Shown: one piece after another, positions 21,669 through 33,820 of the stretch | Numbering within the stretch: position 1 is the stretch's first letter | How the letters are laid out: every line of letters starts with the position of its first letter | Origin: Amaurobius ferox | Taxonomy: Eukaryota > Arthropoda > Arachnida > Araneae > Amaurobiidae | Direction: 5' to 3' | Assembly (NCBI GenBank): GCA_951213105.1 | Contig: OX578133.1 | Coordinates: forward strand, 144,453,051-144,517,050 | Length of the DNA stretch: 64,000 bases | Notes under the pieces: generated by a model | What the model was told of the DNA's origin: nothing | Databases searched by the model: none | The model's input: only the letters and a program-made list of their open reading frames with translations | Program-made: the position numbers and the translations under genes

Positions 21669-23620
21669 TGGTTGATAAATTTTAACATCTTAGGAGGATA
21701 TATCATGTTGCTCGGCATCGCAATTAAATTAAATGTGTTTCTTAATGTTTTTATTATTTTTTTTCGATTTAAATAATAAATAAATGGATAAATGGATATA
21801 AAAGTATATCTTATGAATGGACGGTTTGATTTTTCTTTTAATTATATTAATTGCTGACTGCGTACATCAATTTCATTTATTTTGGCAAAGAGTTTTCAAG
21901 CTTATATCGTATTTAGCTACTAAACTCATATATTGTGTTTAGCCAATAAATTCATATAGCCGATTGTTGAAACAGAAAAAGAGTAGAGCGGGTATATCTT
22001 CTAATACAATTGTAGTGTTTTCATTTAGTATATTGAAACGGGATAAGAATGTTTCATTCAGATCTGCAAATTCAAAGCTACGAATTTGGAGGGATATCGC
22101 TAATTTGACAACTTTTCTTAAACTTTGCCAAATTGACGGAAATGTCGCCAAATTGATATAAACGACACACAAACAGCTGCCATAAACCTTCGGGTTGGTC
22201 GTGTGGCTTGGGTCTTCTACATATCAATGAATTTTTTTTTGTTTTATTAGAAGAGAGTACTGAAATGATGTTTGGTTAGCATCTGTCAGACCAACCATCC
22301 TACTTAGTAATACATTTAGCGAATTTTTAAAATGTCACCAAATTGATAAAAATGTTTTCAAATCTATAAAAATATCTTGAAATTGATAAAATTGCGCTAC
22401 ATAAATGATATTAATTGTTTTTTGTTAGGGGATAGTATTGTGATGATATTTCGTCAATTTGTCGCAAAGTGGAACTGTCAGTTCTACAGTCCCACTTTGC
22501 GATAAATTTGGCGATTTTTTAAAATGTCGCTAACTTGACGAAACTGTCGCCAAATGTTCCATAGAAATATAACTATTTAGACGATATTTTTTCTACCAAT
22601 TTATTTGAAGCAAATGATATCATGTCGCTTAGCAACGGATTTAAATCCAATGTGTTTATGCGGCAGACGATTCTTATTAAATCCTTTCCGATTTGAATAA
22701 TGAAGATATGTATATAAAATAAATTTCATTGCCATTTCATTTTGGACTGGATAATATCAATTATACTCTTCAGGTTTAAACATTATTATTATTGATATTT
22801 TCCGGAATTATTGATTCAGGGATTATTGATATTTTTAAGTTATTACGCCATTGTTTTATTGCGGCAAAAATTGCTGACACACGCATATTGTACGTTGTGC
22901 GAGTAATCTTCTAGGAATGCACGGGTATATCTTCTAACCTACGAGAATATAAGTAGTACAGGTATATTGGCATATATTTTGACATATATTGGCATATATA
23001 TTGGAATCAAGTACTGTCTTCTGGTATGAAGATTAAGGGGATTAATTATATATTCAATTTATTACGTCGTCTGTTGTATTTTACCAAAAAACATTTGTGA
23101 CTCATATTGCAAAACGGGTAATCTTCTACTAATATTCGGACATTATAAGTAGTACGTGTATATCTTCCCATATAATTTTAGCACTTTAATTTTGACATAT
23201 ATTGGAATAAATGACTGTCTTCAGATTTAAAGATTACGGGTTTATTGGTATTTTCAATTTATACATGTAATCTACTAATACAGGTTATATTTTCTAATAT
23301 TCGCGTATCTAATTAGTACGGGCCCCATACAATTTTAACGCTTTTATTTTGCATATATTGATTTAATTCCATATTTTTTTTTATATTTGCTTACATAAGG
23401 GGTCCAAGATGTTTTATTCTTCAGATATGTCCATGAAGATAATTTTATATAGCGAGAACAGAGATTCTTAAACTTCTTTTTAGGAGCATTATATTAAATA
23501 TTTTAACAGAATATTTTGATTAAACATGTCATTTAGTATACTATAAGAATTTGGGCATGATTATGAATTTCAAGTTTCTTTATATTATATACTCCGTACG
23601 AAGAACGGGTATGCTGCTAG
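21669..23620 (+). mobile_element. 5'-truncated Helitron copy ending in CTAG
   Basis: Aligns to the interior of H1 (from 'gttgctcggcatcgcaattaaatt' type sequence onward) and ends with the full hairpin and CTAG at 23617-23620. It contains the conserved hairpin at 22461-22504 and a ~52-base insertion (22170-22221) missing from H1 and the minus copy. At 23296-23360 it holds the uninterrupted version of the LTR insertion site. Confidence 0.65.
22461..22504. repeat. Conserved internal Helitron hairpin, second copy
   Basis: AAGTGGAACT against AGTCCCACTT; relative to H1 an A-T pair has become G-C on both arms. Confidence 0.7.
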
Positions 23621-24451
23621 TATACAAATAAAATTGGAAATCTGTCTGTTTATTTGTTTGTGTGTTTGTCTCATCATCACGGAAAAACGGCTACACCGAA
23701 TTTCATGAAATTTTGTGTGTAGTCTTGGACTAGCTTCATTTAAAATTTTGTCCATATTTCAAATTTCTAGAACCTGGAGTTATCGAGATATATATAAAAA
23801 CGCTCAATTAAACCTTTCATAGAGATGGTATCATGCTGACGATATTTTTTCCGCCAATTTATTTGAAGAAAATTAAGACATATCACGACATTAGCAAAGC
23901 AATTACATCCAACGTGTTTATACGGCAGACGATTTTTATTAAATCTTTTCTTATTTAAATAATAGAGAAATGTACATACAATACATTTTATCGAAATGGC
24001 ATTTTTGACTGGATTAAATCAATTACGGCTTTCGGGTTTAAAGATCACGGGTATTATTGATATTTTCAATTTTTTAAGTCATCTGTTTTATTTTGACAAA
24101 TATTTTTCAATCTCATATATTGTAGTACGTATATATCTGCTAATACATGGGTATATCTTCTAATCTACGACTGTTAATATCTACTACTACTTATAAACGG
24201 GGCCAGGGTGGTTTATTCTTCATATCAGCTTGTGAAGTTAATTTTGTATAGCGAGAACAGAGATTCTTAAACGCGAGAATAGAGATTCTTCGCGAGAACA
24301 GATATTCTTTTTAGGAGCATTAATTTCAATATTTTAATAAAATATTTTGGATAACAATTTCATTTAGAACACTATTGAACTGTGCATATTATTGCGAATT
24401 TTAAATTTCTTTATAATGTATATTCCGTACGAAGAACGGGTATACTGCTAG
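23621..24451 (+). mobile_element. Short non-autonomous Helitron H3, abutting the previous copy
   Basis: Starts TATACAAATAAAATTGG (TC mutated to TA) immediately after the preceding CTAG, has the (TCTG) and 'catcacgg' 5' motifs and ends CCGTACGAAGAACGGGTA...CTAG at 24448-24451. 831 bp. Confidence 0.65.
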
Positions 24452-24534
24452 TTTAGGAATATAAATTTGAAGAGCACTTCAAAACAATGGGTTTACTGGT
24501 ATTTTGAGGTCGAAAATTATGTGTCGGTAATAAG

Positions 24535-25860
24535 TTCTTTCAATTTTGTTTTTCGGTTTCACATACGAAATTATAAAATATCATATTCTTTGTTTTTGTA
24601 TATAAAATGATTAATTGAAAGGATATGGGATGTAAACTGTTTAGCGAGAAAATGTTTCATGTATCGTCAGCTGACCAGTCGACCCTATCTACAGATAGTT
24701 GAAAAAAAAGTGAGTTTTTTTAATCGTTGGTTGCTAACACATAGTTCCAATTGCAAAAATGCCTTAAATAAATTAAAAAGTTACGAAATAGTAATTTAAA
24801 TGATAGGAAAAATGTTTGTAAAAAATATAAAATTAACTTTCTATACAGCCATTTTAATTTCTTTTTCTCAGCAGAAGCTAGAAACTATTTTCTTTCTTCG
24901 CTAGCTAAAAGTTTCTCGTATTAAATGCTATGTAGCTATTTTAATATTAAATCTGCTAAAAAGATAAGAAAATAAACGATTCTTAGAAACTGTCGAAATA
25001 AACCCCATAAATATTCTTATTTGTGTTCAAAATGCTTAAAATTTTGTAACATAAAATGACTTTAACCTCTTTAAATAAACGCGAAAGGACATTCATAAAA
25101 TCCAAATAAGACATTCATAAAATCCAAATAAGACATTCATAAAATCCAAATAGTATTTAAAACTTTCCATTAAATACTGGATTATATATTTACACTTCCA
25201 CATTCAGACAAATAAGAAAAATTTATGCTAATCCCCGTAAACTACTTCCAATCTTACTTGTTTTTTAGAGCTAAATGAAGTCACCCACTTCAAGCTTTCA
25301 TCATAAGGCATGAAGTATAATCGTAAAAGCATAAAACATCGCATCAGTGTTTTTCTTACTAAAGGCTGTAGAGATAAGGAGATCTTCATATCGAAAGTGC
25401 TGAACTAATAGAAAGGATAACGAACAAAATGTTCGAAAACCTTTAAAATAATCTGATGTCTTTTAGTGGTGGTTGATGGGCATTATTCTCCGCACGTTTA
25501 GGCACTTAAGATATTCCGATGTAAATTGGCACATAGAGAAGCATCACTCATCCCGATTCTTTCAATTTTGTTTTTCAGTTTCACATACAAAGTTATAAAA
25601 TATCATATTCTTTGTCTTTTATATATAAAATGGATGGAAGGGATATGGGATGTAAAATACTTCGCAAGGAAATGATCCCCGGATTGCAGGCTGACCAGTG
25701 AACTCTATCTACACTCTACAGGGTGTTTATAAAAAAGTGAACTGCGAATTTTTTTTTTTTTTTACTGTATTGTAAATACGCAAAAATGCCTTAAGTAAGA
25801 AGTTGTGAAATAGTAATTTGAATGATGTGCAAAATTTATGTAAAACATAAAAATAGGAAC
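24535..25860 (+). repeat. Direct duplication (24535-24830 and 25557-25860)
   Basis: Two ~300-base blocks match in direct orientation, starting 'tctttcaattttgttttt' and including a mariner-type end (TACAG...AAAAAAGTGA at 24690 and 25717) with its flank. The shared flank shows a segmental duplication rather than two insertions. The ~725 bases between have a 24-base unit (acattcataaaatccaaat plus variants) repeated three times at 25089-25150 and no gene. Confidence 0.6.
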
Positions 25861-27779
25861 ATTTATACAACCCTTTAGCGAGAATAGTCAAATTTCAAAA
25901 ATATTACTCATACCTTATTTAGTAAGACTGACAAAATTTGTACTATTATACGATATAATTTGGCATAATTATCATAGATTAAAATTTTAATTCAGATATA
26001 AGGGGAATCCCTAAATCAATTTCGGTTGTAAATATTTATAAAAACTTTTATTACTTATTTAAATTTATTTCATGCAAGTATTTCAGTAAAGCTATTACAC
26101 CACCATATTGTTAATTCACAGTTTATATTTGAGCATCAAGTAATTCTGCTACATAACTAAAGTTTAAGTTGTGACGCTCATCAGTAATACCAAACTCTGT
26201 GAGATGATTATGATTTACTGCAAATGCAACCGATCTCCAACCGAATTAAAAGATTAAAGTACCTGCTCATTTCTCCATAGATTTTGTTAGGAAGACATCT
26301 GACAGATTAACAAAATTGCAATTATCAGTTTTTACCTTATTTGAGGATTAAAATAACTTTTAACTAAAACCGTCTGTGTGTCCATAATAGTTTCAAAAAT
26401 AAACTGCAGAAAACTTTGTTTGAAATCCGACTGAATGATTTCTGTGAAAAATTTCAATTTGTAAACTGCCCTTGGATAGAGAAATTGCACTGATTACAAG
26501 CATATCGAAAAACCACGAAAAAATTGTGATGTCAAATTGACAGTTGTGGAATATTTCATATTAAAATGCTGTGCTACCAAGAAATATGAACGTCAAGTTG
26601 AGGCCTGTACAATAAACGGTTATATCCAGCTAACAATACAGCAGACCGGCTGATGCCAAAACTTGACGTTACATTCTAATTAATTAATTAATTATGATGG
26701 GGGTAATAAAGAAGACCAACACATCAAAGGCCACGTGGTCCTTAGGACCTCAAGCAGTTACGCTCAATGTCACTCCGACCAGTGACAACTTCCTCGCACC
26801 AGCTCAACAACCAATAAGCCCAGGGGAGGGGGGAATGAATGCTGAACCAGCAGCGAGAGTTTGAGAAATACAAGTCTGGATCTAAAAGACAATTTACACA
26901 GAATTGAAAATATTCGACATTCATGCAGATGAAGCAAACTTAGGAAATATGACACAAGCCCGTGTAGAAATTCTAAATGAACTGTCGTAATAAAACTACA
27001 ACGACTGTGCTACAATGACTGTGCCCAAAGATGCCTCTTCAGATAACATGGAAAACAATAGCAAGAGGTATCCTTTTATCGTCCATTAGGACATTATACT
27101 TGTATTTTAATTAAGCATATGACTTTAAAGTCTATCAAAATTTTAGTCTGAGTCTGTCAGTACAACCACCTCCAAACGTTTATTCGAAAACTTAATTAAT
27201 ACTAAAATATAAATTGATAATATTAAATTGATGAATAAAATTGTACATGAAAATCTGACTAATAATTTTAATAATTTTAATAAATATATAAATTTGAGAA
27301 ACAATGTGTTGTCATTTCAGAGTGTTGCATTTTACTGTTTATTTTTTAAGAATTATGTTTAGTCACAGACTAATACCGGACGATGCAAATAGGTGGGTTA
27401 TATGCTGGGCGCATGATTTTGTACACACTATTAAGAGGCCAAATTAAGTTAACTTAGCAAATAAAATAAGTAATAAAATAATAACTTATTAAATTAAAGT
27501 GCATAACTTTTCTCTAAAGAATTATGTAAGTTTGACGATTTATTTTGTATTATGTATGCACTTTTGAGATTTTTTTTTAGTTTGACTAAATGAAGTATGG
27601 ATAATTTTTGTAATTTAATTTATTTCACAAGAAAGGCTGTATAAAAATTAAAATTTTTAATTATTTGAATTAATATTGCATAATTTCCTACCTTATTTAA
27701 AGCATTCTTTCAATAGGAACTATGTGTCTGCAACAAATAATTCTAAAAGCTTCTACTGTTCACTTTTTTAAACAACCTG
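25719..27779. mobile_element. Mariner-type element with inverted ends, non-coding
   Basis: The left end CAGGGTGTTTATAAAAAAGT and right end (inverse of ACTTTTTTAAACAACCTG) match, with TA on each outer side (25717-25718, 27780-27781), as mariner-family elements leave. No transposase is readable in the ~2.06 kb. It contains the left arm (26352-26784) of a long inverted repeat. Confidence 0.55.
26352..26784 (+). repeat. Left arm of a long inverted repeat
   Basis: 433 bases inverted relative to 27971-28412 with high similarity throughout, including (TTAA)n at ~26680, the palindrome GGTCCTTAGGACC and the end CACTCCGACCAGTG. Confidence 0.85.
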
Positions 27780-27970
27780 TATTTATTTAAAACATAAACT
27801 GTTTTTTCTTCATTCAATTTTTTCGCATCTATGGAACCGATTTTCTGAATTAGATTTTGTTTGAAAGATGATACTCGCCTGGTGTACAGAATTCACCCCC
27901 ATAGCCCCAGATTTTAAAATAGGGCGGTAATTATACATTTTTTATTTTATTGATCTGCACATTAGTATAG

Positions 27971-28412
27971 CACTGGTCGGAGTGACATTGAGCGTAACTG
28001 CTTGAGGTCCTAAGGACCACGTGGCCTTTGATGTGTTGGTCTTCTTTATTACCCCCATCATAATTAATTAATTAATTAGAATGTAACGTCAAGTTTTGGC
28101 ATCAGCCGGTCTGCTGTATTGTTAGCTGGATATAACCGTTTATTGTACAGGCCTCAACTTGACGTTCATATTTCTTGGTAGCACAGCATTTTAATATGAA
28201 ATATTCCACAACTGTCAATTTTGTCAATTTGTCATCACAATTTTTTCGTGGGTTTTCGATATGCTTGTAATCAGTGCAATTTATCAATCCAAGGGCAGTT
28301 TACAAATTGAAATTTTTCACAGAAATCATTCAGTCGGATTTCAAACAAAGTTTTCTGCAGTTTATTTTTTAAACTATTATGGAAAAACAGACGGTTTTAG
28401 TTAAAAGTTATT
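27971..28412 (-). repeat. Right arm of the long inverted repeat, flanked by a 15-bp direct repeat
   Basis: Inverse copy of 26352-26784. TGCACATTAGTATAG stands before it (27956-27970) and again after it (28418-28432), which looks like a target duplication, so this arm may have arrived as its own insertion. The ~1.19 kb between arms shows no gene. Confidence 0.8.
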
Positions 28413-28432
28413 GATTATGCACATTAGTATAG

Positions 28433-29457
28433 TCTATAGGGCATAGTCGAAAAAGTGTCAGCTTAATAACAGAAGTTCCGGGGTTTGGAACTAGGCGTAA
28501 TTTTACATTTTATTAAAAATGTTATATTTGGAAGAGTTTTGGTTTTAGCTCATTTAAGAATCTGTATATTTAAATCACACATCGGATTTTTTAGGTTCCG
28601 TCTAAATGTTTATTTATTACTTTAATTTGTTTAGTAGCTCATACTTTCGGGTTGAATGTTCTGGTCAATAAAATATACTTTTTTAAAGAGTACGGGCAAA
28701 AACAATTTTAAGGATCTCAAGGTAATATATATATATTATTGCTTTCCGCTATCTGATCTTCCTTTTTAAGAAGTCATTTAAAATAAGATGACGAAACATA
28801 AAGACGTTCACCATTGCAATTTGCAGACTTTGGAACTTTTGATTAACGCTCAACACCAGAAAAAAAGTATATAACCTTACTCTTTAAATATCACTAAACC
28901 TGTTTTTTAGATTATTTTACTCTTTCATATTTATTGTGAACGTTTCGCAATGGATTTTACTAGTATCCATAAAATTACTGAGACGTTTATTTGTTGTCTA
29001 CATTTTAAACGAACCCTATATTCTTCTCCCTAATGTTTAAGCTCAATGTTCCTTTAAAGAAGGTCGCTTTTTGAAGTGCTCTTAGATGTCTTTAGTATGC
29101 TCGAGTTTTCTGGTTTACATGCTCTCTCTGCGGCTATGCAGTCCGTTATGCATGCAAGACAGAGCTTACGACACACATCATGTCTGCTGAAATCTGAATG
29201 ATAAAAAACGAAACAGGGCATAAGTTGCTGCGCCTTGCATTGCCCCACTTTCAGTAGACTCGCGTGATCTGAATCCCGCTCGATTAAAACCCCGGCATTT
29301 CAAGCGCCACAGTGAAATAGATACATATTTGAAATAACATCGATTTGCAGTTGAAAGAAATCTTTCTCATTGTGTGACCTGAAGCATTTTAAAGTTGCGC
29401 AAAATCACTAAAATGTCTTAAACAGAGATGTCTCGAAACGGTTTTTATTGGGACGTC
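28433..29457. other. Unassigned region with one small Cys-rich frame
   Basis: No repeat family recognised. At 29054-29248 (minus) a frame of at least 64 residues contains seven Cys, including VCRKLCLACITDCIAAERAC, in locally less AT-rich DNA. It has no clear start codon, signal peptide or homologue I know, so I do not call it a gene. Confidence 0.3.
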
Positions 29458-31186
29458 TTTTTTAACATTTTACAACAAAGTTGAAAAGTGTTTATGACTT
29501 TGTTCATTCTGTCTGTCTGTCCGTTAGCACGATAACTGCCGTAGAAATGACTTAATCAAAATGAAATTTTAGTATGTTGTTCAGACGGTCTATAGAACCT
29601 ATGGGAATATAAATGAATAATATCACACAATTAGTTTTGGATTGAACCCGGGTTGAAAAAATGGAATACATTGAGCCCTATGGGACCTAATTTTTCAAGC
29701 ATTTTTTAAGCGGATTTAAAATTCACAAATTGCTTCGAAAATTTTAGGCAATATTCAAATTGTTCCATAAAATATATAAAAAAAAATTCAGCGAAATATA
29801 TTCAGTAGTTTTTTAAATAAAAATTAAAATAATAATAACACCTCTTATATGAAGCGATCACGAGTCCATGATATGAAACGATCACATGACCCACTTCAAA
29901 ATGATATATGGCATCCATCTTGTGTCAAAATCGTGATTTTTAAAGTTCTTTTTAATTCATATTGAGTGTTGTATCCGTCTTAAAACTACTTTATTTTTGC
30001 CTAAATTCTGTGCATCTACATACTAAAACAACGCAATGACAATATATTTCAGTTTAAATGCTCATCCAAATATGATTATTTCTACTATTAAGCCTATTTT
30101 TCACCTATGTAAAATGTAAACAGCAAAATATATAAAATGAGTTGTATTAGAATCGCTGTAATTCTTTAACACAAAATAATTTAGTCCATGGAGTCTGCTT
30201 AGCTGATATGAATGAAATATTTATTGATTTTAGAAAGAGAAGGACGATATTTTTCGATGAAGTTTTACGCATGGAGATTACTTACTTGTAGCTCAATGGT
30301 CTTAATTTTTAAATAAAATAAATTATTATAGTATTGTGATGAATGACATGAATGGGGGAATTATTTATGAATGAAATGTTGCTTTTATAGAGAGAGCCAG
30401 GCGTGTTATTTTTTATGACGTCATTTGAATGAATTTCAATTGTTTTCGATGAAGTTTTCAAATATAATAAATTATCGTAGTATTATGATAATTCTAAAAT
30501 TTTTACCGAGAATTGTATCACATTTTAGAGATATTTAAACCAGGCAATTTATACTTTAATGCCGTCATTTGAATGAAATTAATTTTTTTCGATGAAGGTT
30601 TAAGGTTTCAAATATAATAAATTAATGTAGTATTGTGATATGTTTTAAAATATTATCGAGGTCTGTATTGCATTTTAGACATGTTTAAATAAAATTACAT
30701 TGAAGTTGGAAATGATTGCATTAAAATTGCATTGAAGTTGGAAATAAAATAAATTATTATAGTATTTTGATGAATGAAATGAATGGGAGAAAGTATGAAT
30801 GAAATCCTGTTTTTATAGAGAGATCCAGGCGTGTTATTTTTTCTATGACGTCATTTGAATTAATTTCAGTTGTTTTCGTTGAAGTTTTCAAATATAATAA
30901 ATTATCGTATTATTATGATAGTGTTAAAAATATTACCGTGGAATGTATTGCATTTTAGAGATATTTAAAGCAGGCAATTTATCTTTCAATGCCGTCATTG
31001 GAATGAAGTTCATTTTTTTCAATGAAGGTTTAAGTTTTCAAATATAATAAATCAATATAGTATTGTGATAAGTTTTAAAATATTACCGAGGAATGTATTG
31101 CATTTTCGACTTTTTTAAATAAAATTGCATTGAAGTTGGAAAGTGTTTCATAATCAATGCTTTAAGCATGATTGATCTTTCTTGTT
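29458..31186 (+). mobile_element. HINE-like repeat, copy 3, with duplicated 3' half
   Basis: Same ends as copy 1 but about 400 bases longer: the 3' part at roughly 30303-30718 recurs at 30745-31160, including the 'gatccaggcgtgttattttt' and 'tgacgtcatttgaat' modules. No ORF. Confidence 0.65.
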
Positions 31187-31819
31187 TTATTTACTTTAAC
31201 GGTTTTCATTCATTGTCTTTATCAACGATGTTTGATAAAGACGTTTATTTTCCACTCTAAGCTCTATACATTATTAGACAAAATATGACTTTTTAAAAAG
31301 TTGAAACCTAATTTTTAAGAATGTCTGTTTCTTTGTCTATGACAAGCTTAAACACAGGTGCCAAGTAGCTTTCCGAGGTTTTGGGGGGCCCCAAGTGAAC
31401 TTTCTTGGCTCCATCTGAACAATAAACCCTGATAAATGTCACTAATCCGAAAAACTGTAATCCGAAATATAGATTATCCGATAATTTATTTAGGTTGTTT
31501 TAACAAGTTCAAAAATAAATACAGGATTCGTTACGTCAGTTTTTCCACCTTCGGGTCTGGCATAGAATTTTGTAAATCTCGGATAAACAATATTTTGGGG
31601 GATTTTGTTTATGATATAAAACTATTCTCGCGCCTGAAACTATCTTGTCCCAATTGATAATCTGACCCTTACTACATAACCATAGTTTATCTATCTAATG
31701 CCTAAAGGTTCATAATTATAGCTCAGGAAGGAAGAAGACCATGCAAATGTAAATGCTTATGTAAATGCTATGCAAATGCTTTTATTTCGAGATCCATTAA
31801 TCTCTCCTGAAACCACGTA
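31187..31819. other. Unassigned spacer
   Basis: No gene or known repeat. The ORF at 31436-31657 has no recognisable motif. Confidence 0.3.
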
Positions 31820-31830
31820 ATACCGAAACT

Positions 31831-32070
31831 ATTTATTTATTTGCTAATGGTCAGGTACATGATACAGTTAATCATTCGCCTATACATCGGCCAGAATAGT
31901 GAACCATTTAGTCGCCAAAAAACGTTACCCTGGCGCACCAGTGGGGGCAGAAAGCATTGCGCCCAACAAGGTACAACATTCATGCCCGAAGGTGGGACTG
32001 AAACCCACAACCCTGCAGCCGAGCGAGCACGAGGAAACACTTGCCTTGACCGCTCAGCCACCGTGTTGAT
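31831..32070 (-). mobile_element. tRNA-derived SINE
   Basis: 240 bp. The minus strand starts with a Leu/Ser-tRNA-like head: A box GGTGGCTGAGCGGTCAAGGC (about 32043-32062) and a B-box-like GGTTTCAGTCCC (about 31992-32008), the RNA polymerase III promoter of SINEs. The body follows and ends in (AAAT)n at 31831. ATACCGAAACT (31820-31830) and ATATCGAAACT (32071-32081) are its target duplication with one mismatch. Non-coding, mobilised by a LINE in trans. Confidence 0.85.
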
Positions 32071-32402
32071 ATATCGAAACTTAAAGAGACCAAATCTAAT
32101 ATAAAATACTGCAGTGCTTACAATCATATCATCAAACCGCATAGAGAGCGAGAGCACTGTCGAGATTTTGCTATCATGATGATCTCAGTTTGCTCAACTA
32201 TAAACCGATAAAGAGCCGTAGCCAAAGCTTTGTATGCGTAAAGACAACTGAACACTAATACACAAATGACTAAAGGTAGAATGCAGAATTACGTAAAACA
32301 AAAGAAAACTTTGGGTTATAAGATGCACTAATAAGTCTTTAACAAAATGCAAAAGATGCCCAATAAAAATACTGTACAGACTTTCGATACCCTCTGCAAA
32401 TA

Positions 32403-33818
32403 CACTACAGAACATAGAAAATGCAACACCATGAAGTTTTGGTCGTATAATTGTGCAAATTGCGCGACAAACGCCGCTGGCCGACGTATGCAAATGATCT
32501 GAAATGCAAGTACGTCAAGTGATTAGAGCCCGGGATAAAAGGGATGGAAACGGCAGATGAGCCGACACGTGTTACCGCCTGTCGCCTACGGAAACCCGTT
32601 TTACGAGCTGTTTTCGTATCAGAAGACACATGTTGTTTAAGAGATGCCTGGCTGATGAAGCCGAAGTCCGTTTCAGCATTTGGACGATCGTGCGAGGGAA
32701 TTCATTTTAGGCCTGCGTATGGCTGGGTGGTCGTACCGGCCTATCGTTGCTGAAACACTCGTAGATGTGTGTCTACTGTGCAAATGATTTGGAGAAGATG
32801 GATTGAAGAAGGGGGTGTGAATTGTCGTAGTGGTACAAGTCCATCCATACGTACGTCAGCACGCGTTGATTGACGCATTCGAAGACATTCTGTGGCTGCC
32901 CCAGAAACGACGACTGTCGACATTCTGCAGAATTTGTAGGGTACATTGGATGTTCCAATATCAGCGAGAACAGTTTCTCGACGATTGGCTGAAAGCGGAT
33001 TACATAAATCGTCCTTTACGAAGACTGCCATTAACGACAAGACACGATGTGAGATATTGCAATGGTGTCGGATCCGAGCCTTTTGGACGACTAAATGGAG
33101 CAGGGTAATGTTCAGCGACGAGACTCGATTCTCTTTTTTGAATGATAGTCGCCGTGTCAGAGTCTGGAAGCGACGTACAAGCAGATCCAATCCTGTTGCG
33201 ACTGCTGAACGCTATACTGCTCGACAACGCGGCATCATAGTTTGGGGTGCCATCAGTTTCGATAGCCGGTCACCTCTGGTTCGTATCAGAGGCACAATAA
33301 TGACACGACGATATGTGGATGAGGTGTTGCGGCCGGTTGCACTGCCCTACCTTTAGCGGTTGTAAAATGCTGTTTTTCCGCAAGATAACGCTCGACAGCA
33401 TACGATAACCACCGGTAAACAAGTCTTGCAAGGTATCCAGATAATTCCTAGGCCTCCGCTGTCTCCAGATCTCTCATCTATCGAGCATGTATGGGATGGG
33501 ATTGACGGTCGTTCGACTGCCCTGCCCCCTCCTCAAACAGAGGACAACCTGTGGATGATGGTTGAAGGCATATGGTAATCCATCCCTCAAAAAACTGTCC
33601 GCATGCTTATTGAATCTATTCCTCGAAGGGTTGTTCTTGTATCGCCGCAAGAGGTGGACCTACTGCCTATTGATCACCCTGTCTGTGCCATTACTGTATT
33701 GCAGTATCCTTCTGGAATTAATGTCATTTATTTATATATGCCATCCCTGTCTCTGTGTCCTTTATCATCATACTCTATTCGCTTTTTCATGGTGATGCAT
33801 TTTCTGTGTCGGGTAGTG
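32403..33818 (+). mobile_element. Tc1-like element with both inverted ends
   Basis: 1416 bp. CACTAC...GAAAATGCAACACCATGAA at the left (32403-32434) matches the inverse of 33787-33818 with few mismatches, and both ends abut TA (32401-32402, 33819-33820), the Tc1 target. It encloses the transposase fossil and is GC-richer than its surroundings, which suggests arrival from a differently composed source or recent insertion. Confidence 0.8.
32668..33645 (+). pseudogene. Tc1-like transposase, frameshifted
   Basis: Reads as a near full-length Tc1-family transposase over several frames. N-terminal: 'GIHFRPAYGW' then, in another frame, STVQMIWRRWIEEGGVNCRS and SIRTSARVD (HTH region). Then DVPISARTVSRRLAESGLH and the catalytic FSDETRFSF (first Asp), IVWGAISFDSRSPL, QDNARQHT (second Asp), SPDLSSIEHVWDGI (Glu) and LIESIPRRV at the end. 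Between the second Asp and Glu there are 32 residues, not the usual 34, so two are missing. In-frame stops occur after 33355 and near 33577. The frameshifts and stops make it non-functional; it would otherwise cut and paste the element. Confidence 0.85.
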
Positions 33819-33820
33819 TA

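Noticed and set aside
9473..24451. Autonomous Helitron with Rep/Helicase
   Set aside because: No HUH Rep motif or SF1 helicase motifs in any frame between the Helitron ends.
31837..32157. 106-aa minus frame with GC-richer composition
   Set aside because: It runs through the SINE and its flank; the tRNA-like promoter and target duplication explain the composition.
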